A stretch of 64,000 nt of DNA, taken from positions 2,480,001 through 2,544,000 of the forward strand of contig JBLDXI010000042.1 in NCBI GenBank assembly GCA_047495785.1, given 5' to 3'. The stretch is from Lepidodermella squamata (Eukaryota; Gastrotricha). The notes beneath the pieces are model-generated. The model did not search any database, was not told the origin of the DNA, and saw only the letters and a program-made list of their open reading frames with translations. Position numbers and translations under genes: made by a program. Below are positions 45,763 through 56,633 of this stretch, in pieces. Position 1 is the stretch's first letter, and every line of letters starts with the position of its first letter.

Positions 45763-48700
45763 TTAAAAATTGGCATAAGCAGTCAGACAGAACAAAAAGA
45801 CCAGTTTAAGTTCGCAGGCTGCCGTCGGTATTGACCCTGAAGTCTCCATCTTACGAATTTTCAACAACTCCTGGTCTTCGCTATCTTCATAGTTGAACTT
45901 CTTCCAATCCCATTGTTGAGTAGTCGGAAACAATTGCATCGCGAAAGCATAGTCATCGAATTTGATCTCTTCACTTGAATTTCGCTCCGTTATCGAAATT
46001 ACGAAAGAATTCAAATCTTGCGGATAAACGGCGACAGAAACATGCAGGTCGTTGGAGGCTTTCAAAGGAAATTCACTGTCATACAAAACCACGCCACTCT
46101 CATCGCGATAAACAATCACTCGCGGGCTGCAGACTGTTTTATCGTCGTAGCAAGTGAAGACAAAATGATCGCCCAAATCAACAGTTACAAGTTGAGTTCG
46201 AGCTTGACCAGCTTCGTAAACCATGTCCCCGTTAAATTTAGACTGATAAGCTCGAACAATCGTCGGAATCATGAATGTTTCACCCTTTGTCGTGAAACTG
46301 CACGCCGGCGGGCCCTGAACTTTGATCAAATTAAACTGAACCGGCTTGTTATTCGCATCGGTTATAGCGAAGACGCCCCAAGACCCGGCTACTAAAGGCC
46401 GAGATTTAACCGCGAGCTTCGAGCCTGATAACACCGCTTGAACCTCGCCGTCATTCGGCTGGAGAGATTTACCAACCGACGAGTGGAGATACTGCCAATT
46501 TGCAGCGTTTGTGACGTAAATCGGCAAAATAAAATTGGTCGAGCCACTTGCAAGATGATGAATCTGAAGATAGACCTCGTCGAAACTCTCGTAATTTGCC
46601 CAACTTTTTAGAATCAATCGTTTTTTGAAATAGTAACCATACGTATCCTCTCGACATGACTTATCGAAATCGCCAGTAAGTTCATCCTGGGAACAAGAGC
46701 AGCCGCCTTGGTAAATTAAACACTTTGAGAGACCGAAATTGAAGAAAAATCCAGAACATTTCGACTCGAGTTTATCGCATTCTTCCTGGCAGTCCTTGGG
46801 AATTTTTGCCGTGGTTATTTCGACGGCGTTATCTTGACATTTCGTGCAGTCCTGGGCGAATTTGTCGTAATTTTCAGACTCGGCATAGGACGTGTAGTAG
46901 CAAACTGGTACGTCGCAAAAATCAGGAATAATCCGCCTCGAATCCGCCTGCACATAACACCACGGGGCGTTGTAGCCCGGGCCAGGTAAAATTCGGCAAT
47001 AATTAGCCACGGCATCTGCGGGCAAAGTCTGATTCAGTAAATTCAAAGCAACTCGCCAGTCCAAACACTTCAATTTCCGACAAGCAGACCGACTTTTCAC
47101 ACCCTCATACTTCACATCCGTTGCTTTGAACAAATGGCAATCAAAAAGGGACCTGCCGATGGTTGGATGGAAGGTTGGTAAAATCAACAGCTCGACAACT
47201 AATTCGATTTTCTGCTGTCGTTTGAAGTCAGGATCGCCGATGGTGAAAGTGAATTTGTGAAGTCCAGCGTATTTTCTGCGGATAATTTCCACCGACCAGC
47301 CGGGAAGTGGCCGCGAGTCAGGGATTCGAAGATCAGCTCGAAACCTGTCGTTATTATTGTCGAATTTGAAAACGAATGGGGAATCTTGCCGATCAGTTTC
47401 ATAAATTAGCGGAAGGCATAGCGCCCCGTTTGGCGACTGGCAGAACCCAGTTTTGCGAGAAAAAGGCTGAACGAGAGATAGCTGGACGGAAAATATCATA
47501 GTGGTACCGGGTTCGAACCGGAAAATAACCCGACGGTTTGTAGTAAATGGCTGCCCAATTTGCCGCATAGTGCCGTTTTCTGCATCTCGGTTAGGCCAGG
47601 CTTGAATCAAAGTTCGGCAAACTGCATAGGTAGGCTTGCTATCGAAAACGGGGAACAGTTCCAACTTCGGATCGTAGGTAACAGTTGCGAACAAATCGAC
47701 CGAATTCGGGATCGGCTTTGGGACCAACAGCATGTAGATTGAAAATTCGCCGACTTGTTCACCTCCAAAACCGATTTTATATCGAGCTTGAATAGTATTT
47801 TCGTCCAATACCTTGAACTCCTGTGGATTTTCCGTATCTCTCCGACCTTGGTGATGAAAAATGGGAACGATAGTTAACCCGGCGATGTTAACACCCGTGC
47901 AAATGAAATCAAGAACTAGGACGGACGGGTTATTTGGCGGGCTTATCAATTTGACCCCTAAAGAGCCGAGAGTCGAGCGGAGGAGTGTTTCGTTCAACAT
48001 AACTCGGCAAGAAATTTCGGGGGTTACGGAGATTTTATGGTACTCGAACCTTTCATTGGCTTGACAACGGTAGAGGCCAGTGTCCTTAGGATCAGCTGAT
48101 CTGTTCGAGCCGCCGAGTTTCAGCTCGAATCCTAACCTCATAACCGAGTTTGGACCTTGAAATTCATCGTCAATGTTGAGAAAACGTTGCCAAATTGGGT
48201 CGAATTTACGCCAAAGTTTGTCCAATTTCAAATAATGTCTCGCACCCTCAAGCAACTGGCAAGGAATTACGATATCTTTCGCATTTTCCATGTAATTGTG
48301 ATATTCGTAATTCACCCAATCAACATTATCATTTGGCGAATAGGGTCCAGGATTTTCGAGTTTTTGATAGTAATGAACAACAGACGAATAACTTCCGCAT
48401 TTAAACTGAGACGGGTCGTTGCAAACACACCGTGTAATGAAGCAATTGCCATGTTCGCCTTGGCCGATTTCGTCGAACATGAATGATTTGCAATCATCCC
48501 TAAGATTGAGACAGCGCTGAGCGCAACTCCCCAGAGTCATGCCACCATAAATCTTGTGACCATCACTGTACATGCTGGACTGTTTTACTGGTTGAATATC
48601 CAAACCGGGATCGTGATGCCAAAAGACGTTAGAGCAATCGCATCTGCCGAAACGATGCGAGAAATAGTGTCTCAAAAATTTGTCGCCGGCTGAAAAAAAT

Positions 48701-51147
48701 GCAGTGAAAATTTCAATTCGAAATGAAAATTTGGGAGAAAACTAACATCCGCAAAACTCGGGAGCGCAATACATCAACTCGTCGATTGAATCTTCTGTGG
48801 TAATGCAAAATGGCACACGCCCGTCAGAAGGGTTTCGGCAATAGTTAGCAACGGCATCGCGATTCCATTTTTCAGGAATATTCTGACGCCTAGATAATAC
48901 AATTCTTCAATTATTGAAAAATTAAGCGGCGGAGATTTTACCAAGATTGCGGCCATTTGTTCCAATCCGGTAAAGAATTCCAAAATCGGCAGGGCTCTCC
49001 ACAAATCGTTCGGTTCATTGAACCGGCATACTCCAAGCCTTCGGGTGTTCGTCTGCAATCCTTCTCAAAAACTAAAAAAAGTCGGTAAAATCAGCAGGAA
49101 AATAATCGATAAACTGAACAAACTGCTTTCTTTGGCCTTCGAAAGTTTGACCGAAACTTGAGGAGAGTTAAAAGCTTGCAATTCACTTCCACTCTGGTCA
49201 GAGAACCAAACCGAGAAGCTTCCAGTAAGACCATCCCAGAGTGATTCATCCATTTCATAAGCGGATTGAAACATCCGAGGATTGCCGAAGTATTGAAGAG
49301 AAATATTAACGTAACCTTCGTCCACAACACTCGACTCAATTTCAATCATTTTAAACGGCATTTGATCAAATTGTGAATTCCGCTCGCCCTCAACTGATCG
49401 ATTTTTGTAAGTCCATTTTGCAAAAGATTGACTTTTTTCGATAGTATCTTGGCCAAATCGTAAATCAATTCCAAAGGTGCAGTCGGTTTCATTCCGACAA
49501 CTTTCGATTTCTTTGACAAAACAGCGATATACAACGTTGAGAGGCTGAAATTCTGGTACGGTGAATTGGACAACTTTCATTCCGAAATTCGTAACATTTT
49601 CAGCGACGACAGAACAGAATTTTTCCATCTGCTGCTGCAACTCGCTAAAAAACTGACACTTGTCACGTGATTTGCCAAAAAAGTAGGTCGGGAAATTTCC
49701 TTCGAAAAACGGAACGGAACTGCTGAGAGTCGTCAAGTAGTTTTCGAACGAATATAACACAGCTATTGTGTAGCGAACTCCTTGCGTCACATTCGCCAAT
49801 TTGTACCGAAATTCAATAGCGCTGAGATCGAAACTGTACTCGGCAGCTGTTCGGGTTGCCACGATAGGCGAAGGCTGGTACATCAAAACGTCTTCATCAG
49901 CGAAAACGATGAACTCTGGGTTGCAAATCAGCCATTTTGCGGTGGATAAGATTTTGCAAGCATGAAAACTTCGCTGGTAGCGCAATTTTATGCTTATTTC
50001 AACTAAGGAATTCGGCAAAATTTGCTCAAGACAAGACTCATCGCCAAAAATTACTGAAACTCCAAAGGTTGACCAGCTTCTACCGTGATCGATATAATGA
50101 ATTGATTCATTAACTTTGGCCGAGAACTCGAGCAAAGGTGTTTCAAGATGGGAAATTATGTGATATTCGATTCCAGCAGGAACAGAATTTCGAGAATAGT
50201 TCAGTCGATAAATGCCCTCGTGTTGATTCATTCCGTCAGAAAAATTCAAGTAAGCCCGGCCTTTAATCAAACCATGCCTCGTGAAATGAGCGAAAGCAGC
50301 GGCTGGAGGTGAAGTGACTTCCTGGTTGATGATATCACGTTGGAACATGTATTCCTCATCAATCAGTTTGCTCCAATTAGTTTCGATCCAATCTTTAGGC
50401 GCAGAAATGAACAGGCTTGAAAGCGAATAATTTGACCACCTCTTATCGACAAAAGTTTCATCAACAATCGGGATGTTGAAATGTGGAACCAGATCTGAAT
50501 CAAATAACATTGATCAGCTGACATAAATCAACGAAAAAAATATTACCTTCCATGAAAGCTAGTCCACGAAGCACGTACCAGATGCGAATACTCCCGAGAA
50601 TAGTATTGTTCAATTCCGAAAATTCCTGGCTTCTGTACAGAAGAGAAACCTGGTACTCCCCATTAGGATTTTCGCGTAATGCAGTCAACCGGTTGAAATT
50701 GTACTTGGTCAAATGAAAGGAGATCGAAAATTTTGAAATTTCGGAATCATGGGAAACCGCAATGCTGCGGCTCTCTCCGAGTCCAAGGTTGTCGACAGTA
50801 ATATCCTTCAGCAGACCGTTACTTTCAGAAAATCCAGACGCTTCAAATTCAATGAAATTATTCCGAGAAATAATGAAGATCGGCTCGCAATAGATCCGTT
50901 CGCCATCCTCGCACAACTTATGGGGAAGCTTTTCAAGGGAAAATCTAATGATCAGTTTCACATCTTCCCGCTGCGGCCAAGCCGAAAAAAGGACCTGAAC
51001 CGACGGACTCGGATAATCGGTGATTTTGTAACCAGATACAAGTACTCGAAATTCAATATTCGAGATCAGGTCATTTTTCTTCTCAGAACTGACTACGAAT
51101 TGTGAGATTAGAAGCGAAATCAGGACGGTAGTAAGTAACCATCTCAT
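45763..51147 (-). CDS. Large extracellular kringle/PAN multidomain protein, likely GPI-anchored
   Basis: Five exons (51147-50547, 50494-49124, 49071-48942, 48889-48747, 48689-45763) join in phase into 1723 residues. A signal peptide opens it (LLTTVLISLLISQFVVSS). Residues ~20-655 are beta-rich with many N-glycosylation sites. A kringle at ~665-748 shows GLEYAGSMNRTICGEPCRFW...YCRNPSDG...PFC; the usual PWC Trp is Phe. A PAN/apple-like module at ~755-840 has TLGSCAQRCLNLRDDCKSF. Another beta-rich stretch follows, a second kringle at ~1264-1346 (CLDW...YCRILPG...PWCY...CDVPVC), a second PAN-like module at ~1358-1433, and a C-terminal hydrophobic tail typical of GPI signals. The set seems internally duplicated. 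An alternative end at 49065, by retaining intron 2, would also give a hydrophobic tail. It is probably a cell-surface adhesion or recognition protein. Confidence 0.75.
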
Positions 51148-51216
51148 CTTCTAAAATGCCTAAAAGTAAAAGAAATTTATTTTCAAAATTGAAAAAATGA
51201 TCGTAGAAAAGTAAAA

Positions 51217-53121
51217 TCAAATTTTGACCGGGCTAATCATATGTTCCTTGACACAAAATGAGCAAATAATAGGCTTTCCAGCGCAAGAATCGCAGAATCG
51301 ATAGCTGGTATGGGCCAGTTTTGAAGTCAAGCTCGGTTCGACGCCCTGCGAACGAAGCAACTCGAGACAATCGTGGCAAGGAAACGACCGGCGTTTCTCC
51401 GGCTTTTCACCCGGTCGCAGTTCTAGCTCGCGCATGACGTGGCTCGTTTTCGAACTTGGCGAGTCAGTTTTGACAGGCTGCAAAACGTGAAAAGCACGGC
51501 ACGCCTCGCAAACCCAAGGCCGATCAGCACATGTGGCGCAGTAGAACATGGTCAATTTAGGACGTGGGGCTTTTTTCGTTGAAATGCCAGTTTTAGCTCT
51601 GAAGCGCAACACGCAAAACAAGCAAGGTTGAGCGTAGTTATTCTTCCCACCGCTCTGTTCACGAATCGGAAATTTGTGGAAAACGTGACCAGCTGATTTC
51701 GGGTACTCGGCGATGATAGCTGTGTTTACGGGAGTGCCGTCAAATTTGTTCGACTGAATCTCGAGGCTGGACGAAGCAGGAGGGCGAGTTTCGGAACGCG
51801 GTAGCTCGAAGACTGGCGGAGCTGAGGTGAAACTTGATGTTGAAGGTATATCGCTGCTGGAGGGTGGGTCGAGAACTTCGATTTTGAACACGCTGCCATC
51901 TTCATCGTCGCTGACGAGAACAAAGTTGGGCGAAGCAGGCTGAAATAACAACTTATGAGAATAATTTAACATTTAACCCTTTCACAGCCGAATTTTCTAT
52001 CTCAGGAAGATAAAACATTTGACAGCATTTCTAAGGGTTCTCGGAAGCCCTGATCACGATTTTGAAACCCGCTTGTCTTTGTCTATCACCGTTAAGACTG
52101 TGCGAAAAGTGGTCAAAATCGCCCTGTCGGCCCAGCTGATTTCAGGCCTTTTTGTGCACCCTGATTTCTTCATCAAATGCTCCCGACTTTGGATTTTGCG
52201 ATTCTAAATTACTCCCTAAGGTCCCTAAAATCCGCGATTTCGACCACTTAACTAAAATCAAGGCAGAGCCCTTAGTTTTTGTCGAAAACTGATGAGAAAA
52301 TTTACACACAGGTCAATGGGACTATGCCAAACACTGTAGTATTTTTTGTTTGACCGGATAATGAAATTGGGTTAACTTCATTTCAAATTGAAAAAAATCA
52401 AAATTTTCAAATGACTATAATTTCAAAATGGTGCGAGTTAGCGGTTTGATTGTTTCAAATTCTTGTAGCCAACATCTAAAAGTAAAATGGCTCAAAAGGA
52501 CGATCAAAAATTCATCAAATTGAAATGTTGGTGCGTCGTCAAAACCGAATTTCCGAAATCGCACTTAAGGCCGTGAAAGGGTTAAAAAATTAAATAATGA
52601 AAATTCCAGCTTAATAATTTTAAATTTTGATGAAGAGCTAAAACAGCTTTCTGCATTAGCAAATAAAAAAATCCCACAAGTCTCGCTGTTGTAAAAAAAA
52701 ATAAAAAAATTTGAGTTCTCACTTGGAGTTTAACATCCTCCTCGTTGACTTGAACAGGAGATTGCGGAGTTTTCGTCGGTTTCGCCGGTTTGATTGGAGG
52801 TTTCTTTTTCGATAGCCTATCGTAACGCCCATAGGAATTCCGCGGCATGCGTCGATTGCCATCTCCTGAGAAGGCCACCTCGAGTCCAGCACCCATTGTC
52901 GACGTAGGCAAGACTGGCGGCAGAGCCCCGCCCACCGGAGCCGGGCAAATTGTCAGATGGGCAACGAGGTTATCGCGTTCCGAACCTTCGGCAATGTAAA
53001 TTTTGCAGCCACGAGGACACCATCGACCCGTTTGACTCGAATGAGCGGAATGATGCGCCTGGAACTCAATAGGATTGTTCGTTACAAATTGACAATCGTT
53101 ACACAGAAATCGTGAAGACAT
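51217..53121 (-). CDS. CRD-array protein 17: C2H2, second finger, two CRDs
   Basis: Two exons (53121-52723, 51939-51217), phase 0, give 373 residues. The C2H2 finger is FLCNDCQFVTNNPIEFQAH...H, the second unit WCPRGCKIYI...HLTIC. A Lys/Pro-rich basic stretch (KKKPPIKPAKPTKTPQ) and a Ser-rich region follow. Then AGHVFHKF, CRD a (PCLFCVLRF...FYCATCADRPWVCEACRAFH), SHVMRE, and CRD b (PCHDCLELL...RFCDSCAGKPIICSFCVKEH). Both CRDs have lost the F of the usual CF. The 783-bp intron is filled by a piggyBac-type MITE. The stop lies 69 bp before the start of the kringle gene. Confidence 0.78.
51977..52581. mobile_element. piggyBac-type MITE with TTAA target duplications
   Basis: The ends are CCCTTTCACAGCCG and its reverse complement CGGCCGTGAAAGGG (one mismatch), each bordered by TTAA (51973-51976 and 52582-52585). 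TTAA target sites and CCY-starting terminal repeats are characteristic of piggyBac elements. The 605-bp interior has no transposase frame. It occupies most of the intron of array gene 17. Confidence 0.85.
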
Positions 53122-53170
53122 TGAAAAATTATCAAAAATAGCTACAAAATTAAAACATTAATCCAAGTGA

Positions 53171-53848
53171 TCAACTAAATTTCCCTAATTTATGCGACTC
53201 GAAACAATCAATGCATAGAAATGGTTTGTCTTCGCAGGTTACACAATAGCCTGAGGTTAGATGAGCACGCGGTTCCGCGCTTCGAGTCAGGCTGATTCTT
53301 GCAGGGCAATCTCTGCATCGATACCGCTTCGTCGATTCGATCCGAGCCCATTTGTGTAGAATCAACGGCACCTTTAGGGCAGATTTCTTCATTGTAACTA
53401 GGTGGGACTTCTGACAATGCCCACACAACCACGGCCGTTTTTCGCAGGTCGCACAATAATAGCTGGTCATGGTTACCTCTTCCAGGGCTCTGAATTGAGC
53501 CGGCTTCATGCGAGATAGACATGGGACACATGGAAATTTCCGAGGCTCTGACGTGCCAGGAATTAATATTTTTGTCAACTCAAAACGATGCTTTCCACTC
53601 AATTTTTCACCAGTCGTGGATTTCGCTACCAGTATCACGTCAGATTCTGAGCTGGACGAAGCGATGGACGCTTGTTTTTGAACAACTGAATTAGGATCCG
53701 GCAGAGGACAAGTTCGCAGATGATCGAGAATAGCGAAACGGCTCGCGTTTTCGAAAACTTTGTACCCGCAGCCGCGGGGGCAAGTTTTGAGAACAGGTGC
53801 TTTAACGGAATCACTAGACGATTTATTCAATCTGCTAGATCTTTTCAT
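53171..53848 (-). CDS. CRD-array protein 18: CP-x2-C finger and two CRDs
   Basis: A single exon of 225 residues starting MKRSSRLNKSS. The first C2H2 finger is absent, but the second unit is present (TCPRGCGYKVF...HLRTCP). Then GKHRFEL, CRD a (PCVPCLSRM...YYCATCEKRPWLCGHCQKSH), a spacer without a clear GH motif, and CRD b (RCRDCPARI...GYCVTCEDKPFLCIDCFESH). CTCTAG lies immediately before the start region. Only 49 bp separate it from member 17, so loss of the first finger may reflect a fusion or deletion at the 5' end. Confidence 0.8.
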   Translation of the reverse strand: MKRSSRLNKSSSDSVKAPVLKTCPRGCGYKVFENASRFAILDHLRTCPLPDPNSVVQKQASIASSSSESDVILVAKSTTGEKLSGKHRFELTKILIPGTSEPRKFPCVPCLSRMKPAQFRALEEVTMTSYYCATCEKRPWLCGHCQKSHLVTMKKSALKVPLILHKWARIESTKRYRCRDCPARISLTRSAEPRAHLTSGYCVTCEDKPFLCIDCFESHKLGKFS

Positions 53849-53924
53849 TCATTCATTCTAGAGGTTAAAATCTAAAACCCTGAAATAATTCAATTGAATA
53901 ATTTCCAAAGGAATTCTTTAGAAA

Positions 53925-54754
53925 TTATTGTTTAACAATAGGAACAATAGCATGCGAGGGGAAGCAATCCGAGCAAATAAACGTTTTTTCAGCGGCACAC
54001 AAGCAAAAACGAGTGGTTCGTTTCCTGGGTGTTTTCTGACACTCTCTGCATGTCTCGCTTTCCTCCCCAGTTAACCAAACATGCCCGTTAATGATACCAG
54101 GTTCTTTCGAGAACTATGACGAAAAAATCAGAAAAACAAGCGAACATATTTTCGGGTAAACAATACCTTCATCAGAACTAAATTTTCTGGAGTAATGCCA
54201 TGATTTTCAATATAGCAACTTCTGCATGAATGAAGATTCTTGTCACATCCGCGGCAGGTGAATCGTGTTGTTGTTGGGAGAAAGTTTTCAGCCGCCATCC
54301 CATAACGCCGAAACTTATCCCGGCAAAAATTGCAAGGCTTGGACGCAAACGCCTTCCAAAGAGAATGCTCTTTTCGTTTGTGATTCGAAGATTTTGGAAC
54401 CACCTCAGGTTCATGAGTAAGATCGACCGGAATCGGTCTATCAGAAGAAATATTCGAATTCGATTCAACTTCGTCGGCATAGCTCGAAGATATGTAATTC
54501 AGAGAATTCGATTTTTCCGATATTTTCCGAAACTTCGGCAGCGATTCCATTGAAAAATTATGGCACAAATTGTTGTGTTTTTCAAGAATTTCATGGTCTT
54601 CAAAATAAAATTTGCAGTTCAGTGGGCACCAGTAACCAATTTCAGCCTCATGCGCAGTTAAATGCTCCATAAATTGAACCAAATCGTTAGTCGCAAAACG
54701 ACACTCATTACACCGGAGAACGTCCGAGTTACAACGGCGGTTCATTATGGTCAT
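53925..54754 (-). CDS. CRD-array protein 19: C2H2, second finger, two CRDs
   Basis: Two exons (54754-54167, 54113-53925), phase 0, give 258 residues. The C2H2 unit is LRCNECRFATNDLVQFMEH...H, the second unit WCPLNCKFYF...HNNLC. In the linker, PIPVDLTHEPE faintly resembles the PxDLS motif. CRD a is PCNFCRDKF...RFTCRGCDKNLHSCRSCYIENH. Exon 2 has INGHVWLTGEE and CRD b (TCRECQKTP...RFCLCAAEKTFICSDCFPSH), which uses a compact C-L-C in place of C-x2-C. It ends 76 bp before member 18 and begins 39 bp after member 20 ends, the tightest spacing in the array. CTGTTTTAG lies about 17 bases before the ATG. Confidence 0.8.
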
Positions 54755-54793
54755 AAATATGTTCCAGCTAAAACAGTAATAGAAATTGAGACC

Positions 54794-55537
54794 TTATTTA
54801 ACCGGAGTCTTAGCGTGTAAAACAAAGCAATTATAACAAATATAAGTCCGCTCGCTCTTACAAGAACAAAATCGATTCGTGAGCCTCTTCGTGCACATGA
54901 TACACTGTTTAGAGTTCTTCGCAATGTCTCTAGCGAATCGCCAAACATGTCCATCCAAAATTCCAATTTCATAGCTATTCTGTTAGGAGAAAGTTTAGAA
55001 AAATTACTACAAAAAATAGTCGAGGCGAACCTTGAATATCAAGGTGTATTCTCTCCACATATCACCGTGATTTTCGATAAAACAACTGCGACACATCGGC
55101 TTTGATACTCCGCAACCTATACACGAGCAACGAGTTTTGATCGGACGAAATTCATCCGATAGGCCGTATCGAATCAGCTTTGCGGGGCAGAACAAGCACG
55201 GTAGATACTGCCTCCAGATTTTCAACCCATGTTTCGGGCCGGTTGAAGGATCTAAAGGCATCTCAACACTATCTTCCATTTCCGACTCACTTTCGTATAT
55301 TGTCGATAATTTTTCCAAAGAATTAATTTTCTTAGAGCTGCATGCCGCCACAGGGTTTGGTGGCGAGCATACAGCGAAGTGCTTCATGAGGCTATGATCA
55401 TTTTCCAAGTAGAACCCGCAATTCAATGGGCAAAAGGCACCGCTTCCCGATTGATGGGCAGATACATGCTGCGAAAAATGGGCAAAGCTATTAGTTGCAT
55501 ATCGGCAACGCTTGCATTCATTAAGGATGGCTAACAT
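54794..55537 (-). CDS. CRD-array protein 20: C2H2, second finger, two CRDs
   Basis: Two exons (55537-55031, 54979-54794), phase 0, give 230 residues. It is a close paralog of member 19: C2H2 unit (NECKRCRYATNSFAHFSQH...H), second unit (FCPLNCGFYL...HFAVC), an acidic linker (YESESEMEDSVEM), then CRD a (PCLFCPAKL...CSCIGCGVSKPMCRSCFIENH). Exon 2 has ILDGHVWRFARD and CRD b (QCIMCTKRL...RFCSCKSERTYICYNCFVLH), again with the compact C-S-C pair. The start codon follows TTCAATTATAG with one base between, a strong 3' splice-site-like context. Confidence 0.8.
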
Positions 55538-55678
55538 TCTATAATTGAAGCAAAAAAGGTAAGTTTTACTGGAACTAAATTCATAAGCTCAACAATTTTG
55601 TCCCTGAATTCAAAAATCAAATCATCAAACAGCAAAGAAAAAAGGTCCATCGATCAAAAAATATTCATCGGCTACTAG

Positions 55679-56333
55679 TTAATCGAAATCGACTTCAATC
55701 AACGAGAAAGAAGACATCGATCTAGCAGCGCCAAGTCGGAAATGATCTCGGAAGCAGTTGACGCATTGGAAATCTTGACGTGGGCAGGTCTCGCATTTGA
55801 AAACAACACGGCCATCTTCGCATTTGCAAATTCGAAGTTCAGAAACATGACTCCAGCTGTGGCCAGCACATTCAAAAGCCGAGCGGATCAACTGCAATAA
55901 ATACATTTCAATCGATGAAATCAATCAGAAACTGCCATACCTTGCCGTCTGATGAATGAATTTCGCTGAAACAAAGATCGCACAAGAAAGTACCTTTAGG
56001 GCATCCACCACAAAACCGAGTCGATTTGCGAAATTTGGGCAAAGCATCGGCCCAAGAATCCGACCCAAGAAGAAATTTCGTGATGCAGTAGACGCAAACT
56101 CGATCCGGACCTTGAACGAACCCTGTTTCTTCTTTCAATTGGTGTCGAAATTTAGCTCGAGTCTTGACAGTTACGACTTCACCAGGAGTCAACTTTTGCA
56201 AAATGACAACTGGGGATTTCGAGTCCAATTTTCCAGAAATCTTCGGGTTCAACGCGCTTAATTCGGCGTCCGATAACTTGACGACTTGAACAACAGGTTG
56301 TTTCGAGAAGTCAAAATTGATGAAATCATTCAT
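55679..56333 (-). CDS. CRD-array protein 21: two CRDs
   Basis: Two exons (56333-55941, 55891-55679), phase 0, give 201 residues. It begins MNDFINFDFSKQPVV and has no N-terminal finger. The lead-in is KFRHQL, followed by CRD a (VCVYCITKF...RFCGGCPKGTFLCDLCFSEIH). Exon 2 has CAGHSWSHV and CRD b (ICKCEDGR...FKCETCPRQDFQCVNCFRDH), where the first pair is C-x-C and the Pro of the domain is replaced. A GATAG sits directly before the start. The pair pattern and exon break match members 19 and 20. Confidence 0.78.
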
Positions 56334-56633
56334 TTTCTATCAAGGGTCTAAAAATTTGTTTCAGTGAAATTGAGGTTCGAAGGCTAAATTTGAGCAATCT
56401 ATCGATAATTAATTCCGATTTTTGTGATTTAGAACTTTTTGAATAAACGCTTTTAGTAAAATTTTGAAACCAATTCTGGGGATTTCAAATTCTCAAATTC
56501 AGCGCTGGAACCCTGTATTTAAGTAGCGCACTTGGCACACGCTACAATTTACTGCTGGAAAGTCTCACGAGACAATATCAAAATTTGAGCGATAAGGGCA
56601 AGCAAAATGCGGAAATTAATCATGCACAACCGT

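Noticed and set aside
47505-47520. GGTTCGAACC-like tRNA B-box word
   Set aside because: It lies in the coding sequence of the kringle gene and no cloverleaf can be drawn around it.
49065-50510. Separate gene ending at 49065 with a GPI-like tail
   Set aside because: A 53-bp intron with proper GT/AG and phase joins it to the kringle exons, and those exons otherwise lack a start. Kept only as a possible intron-retention form.
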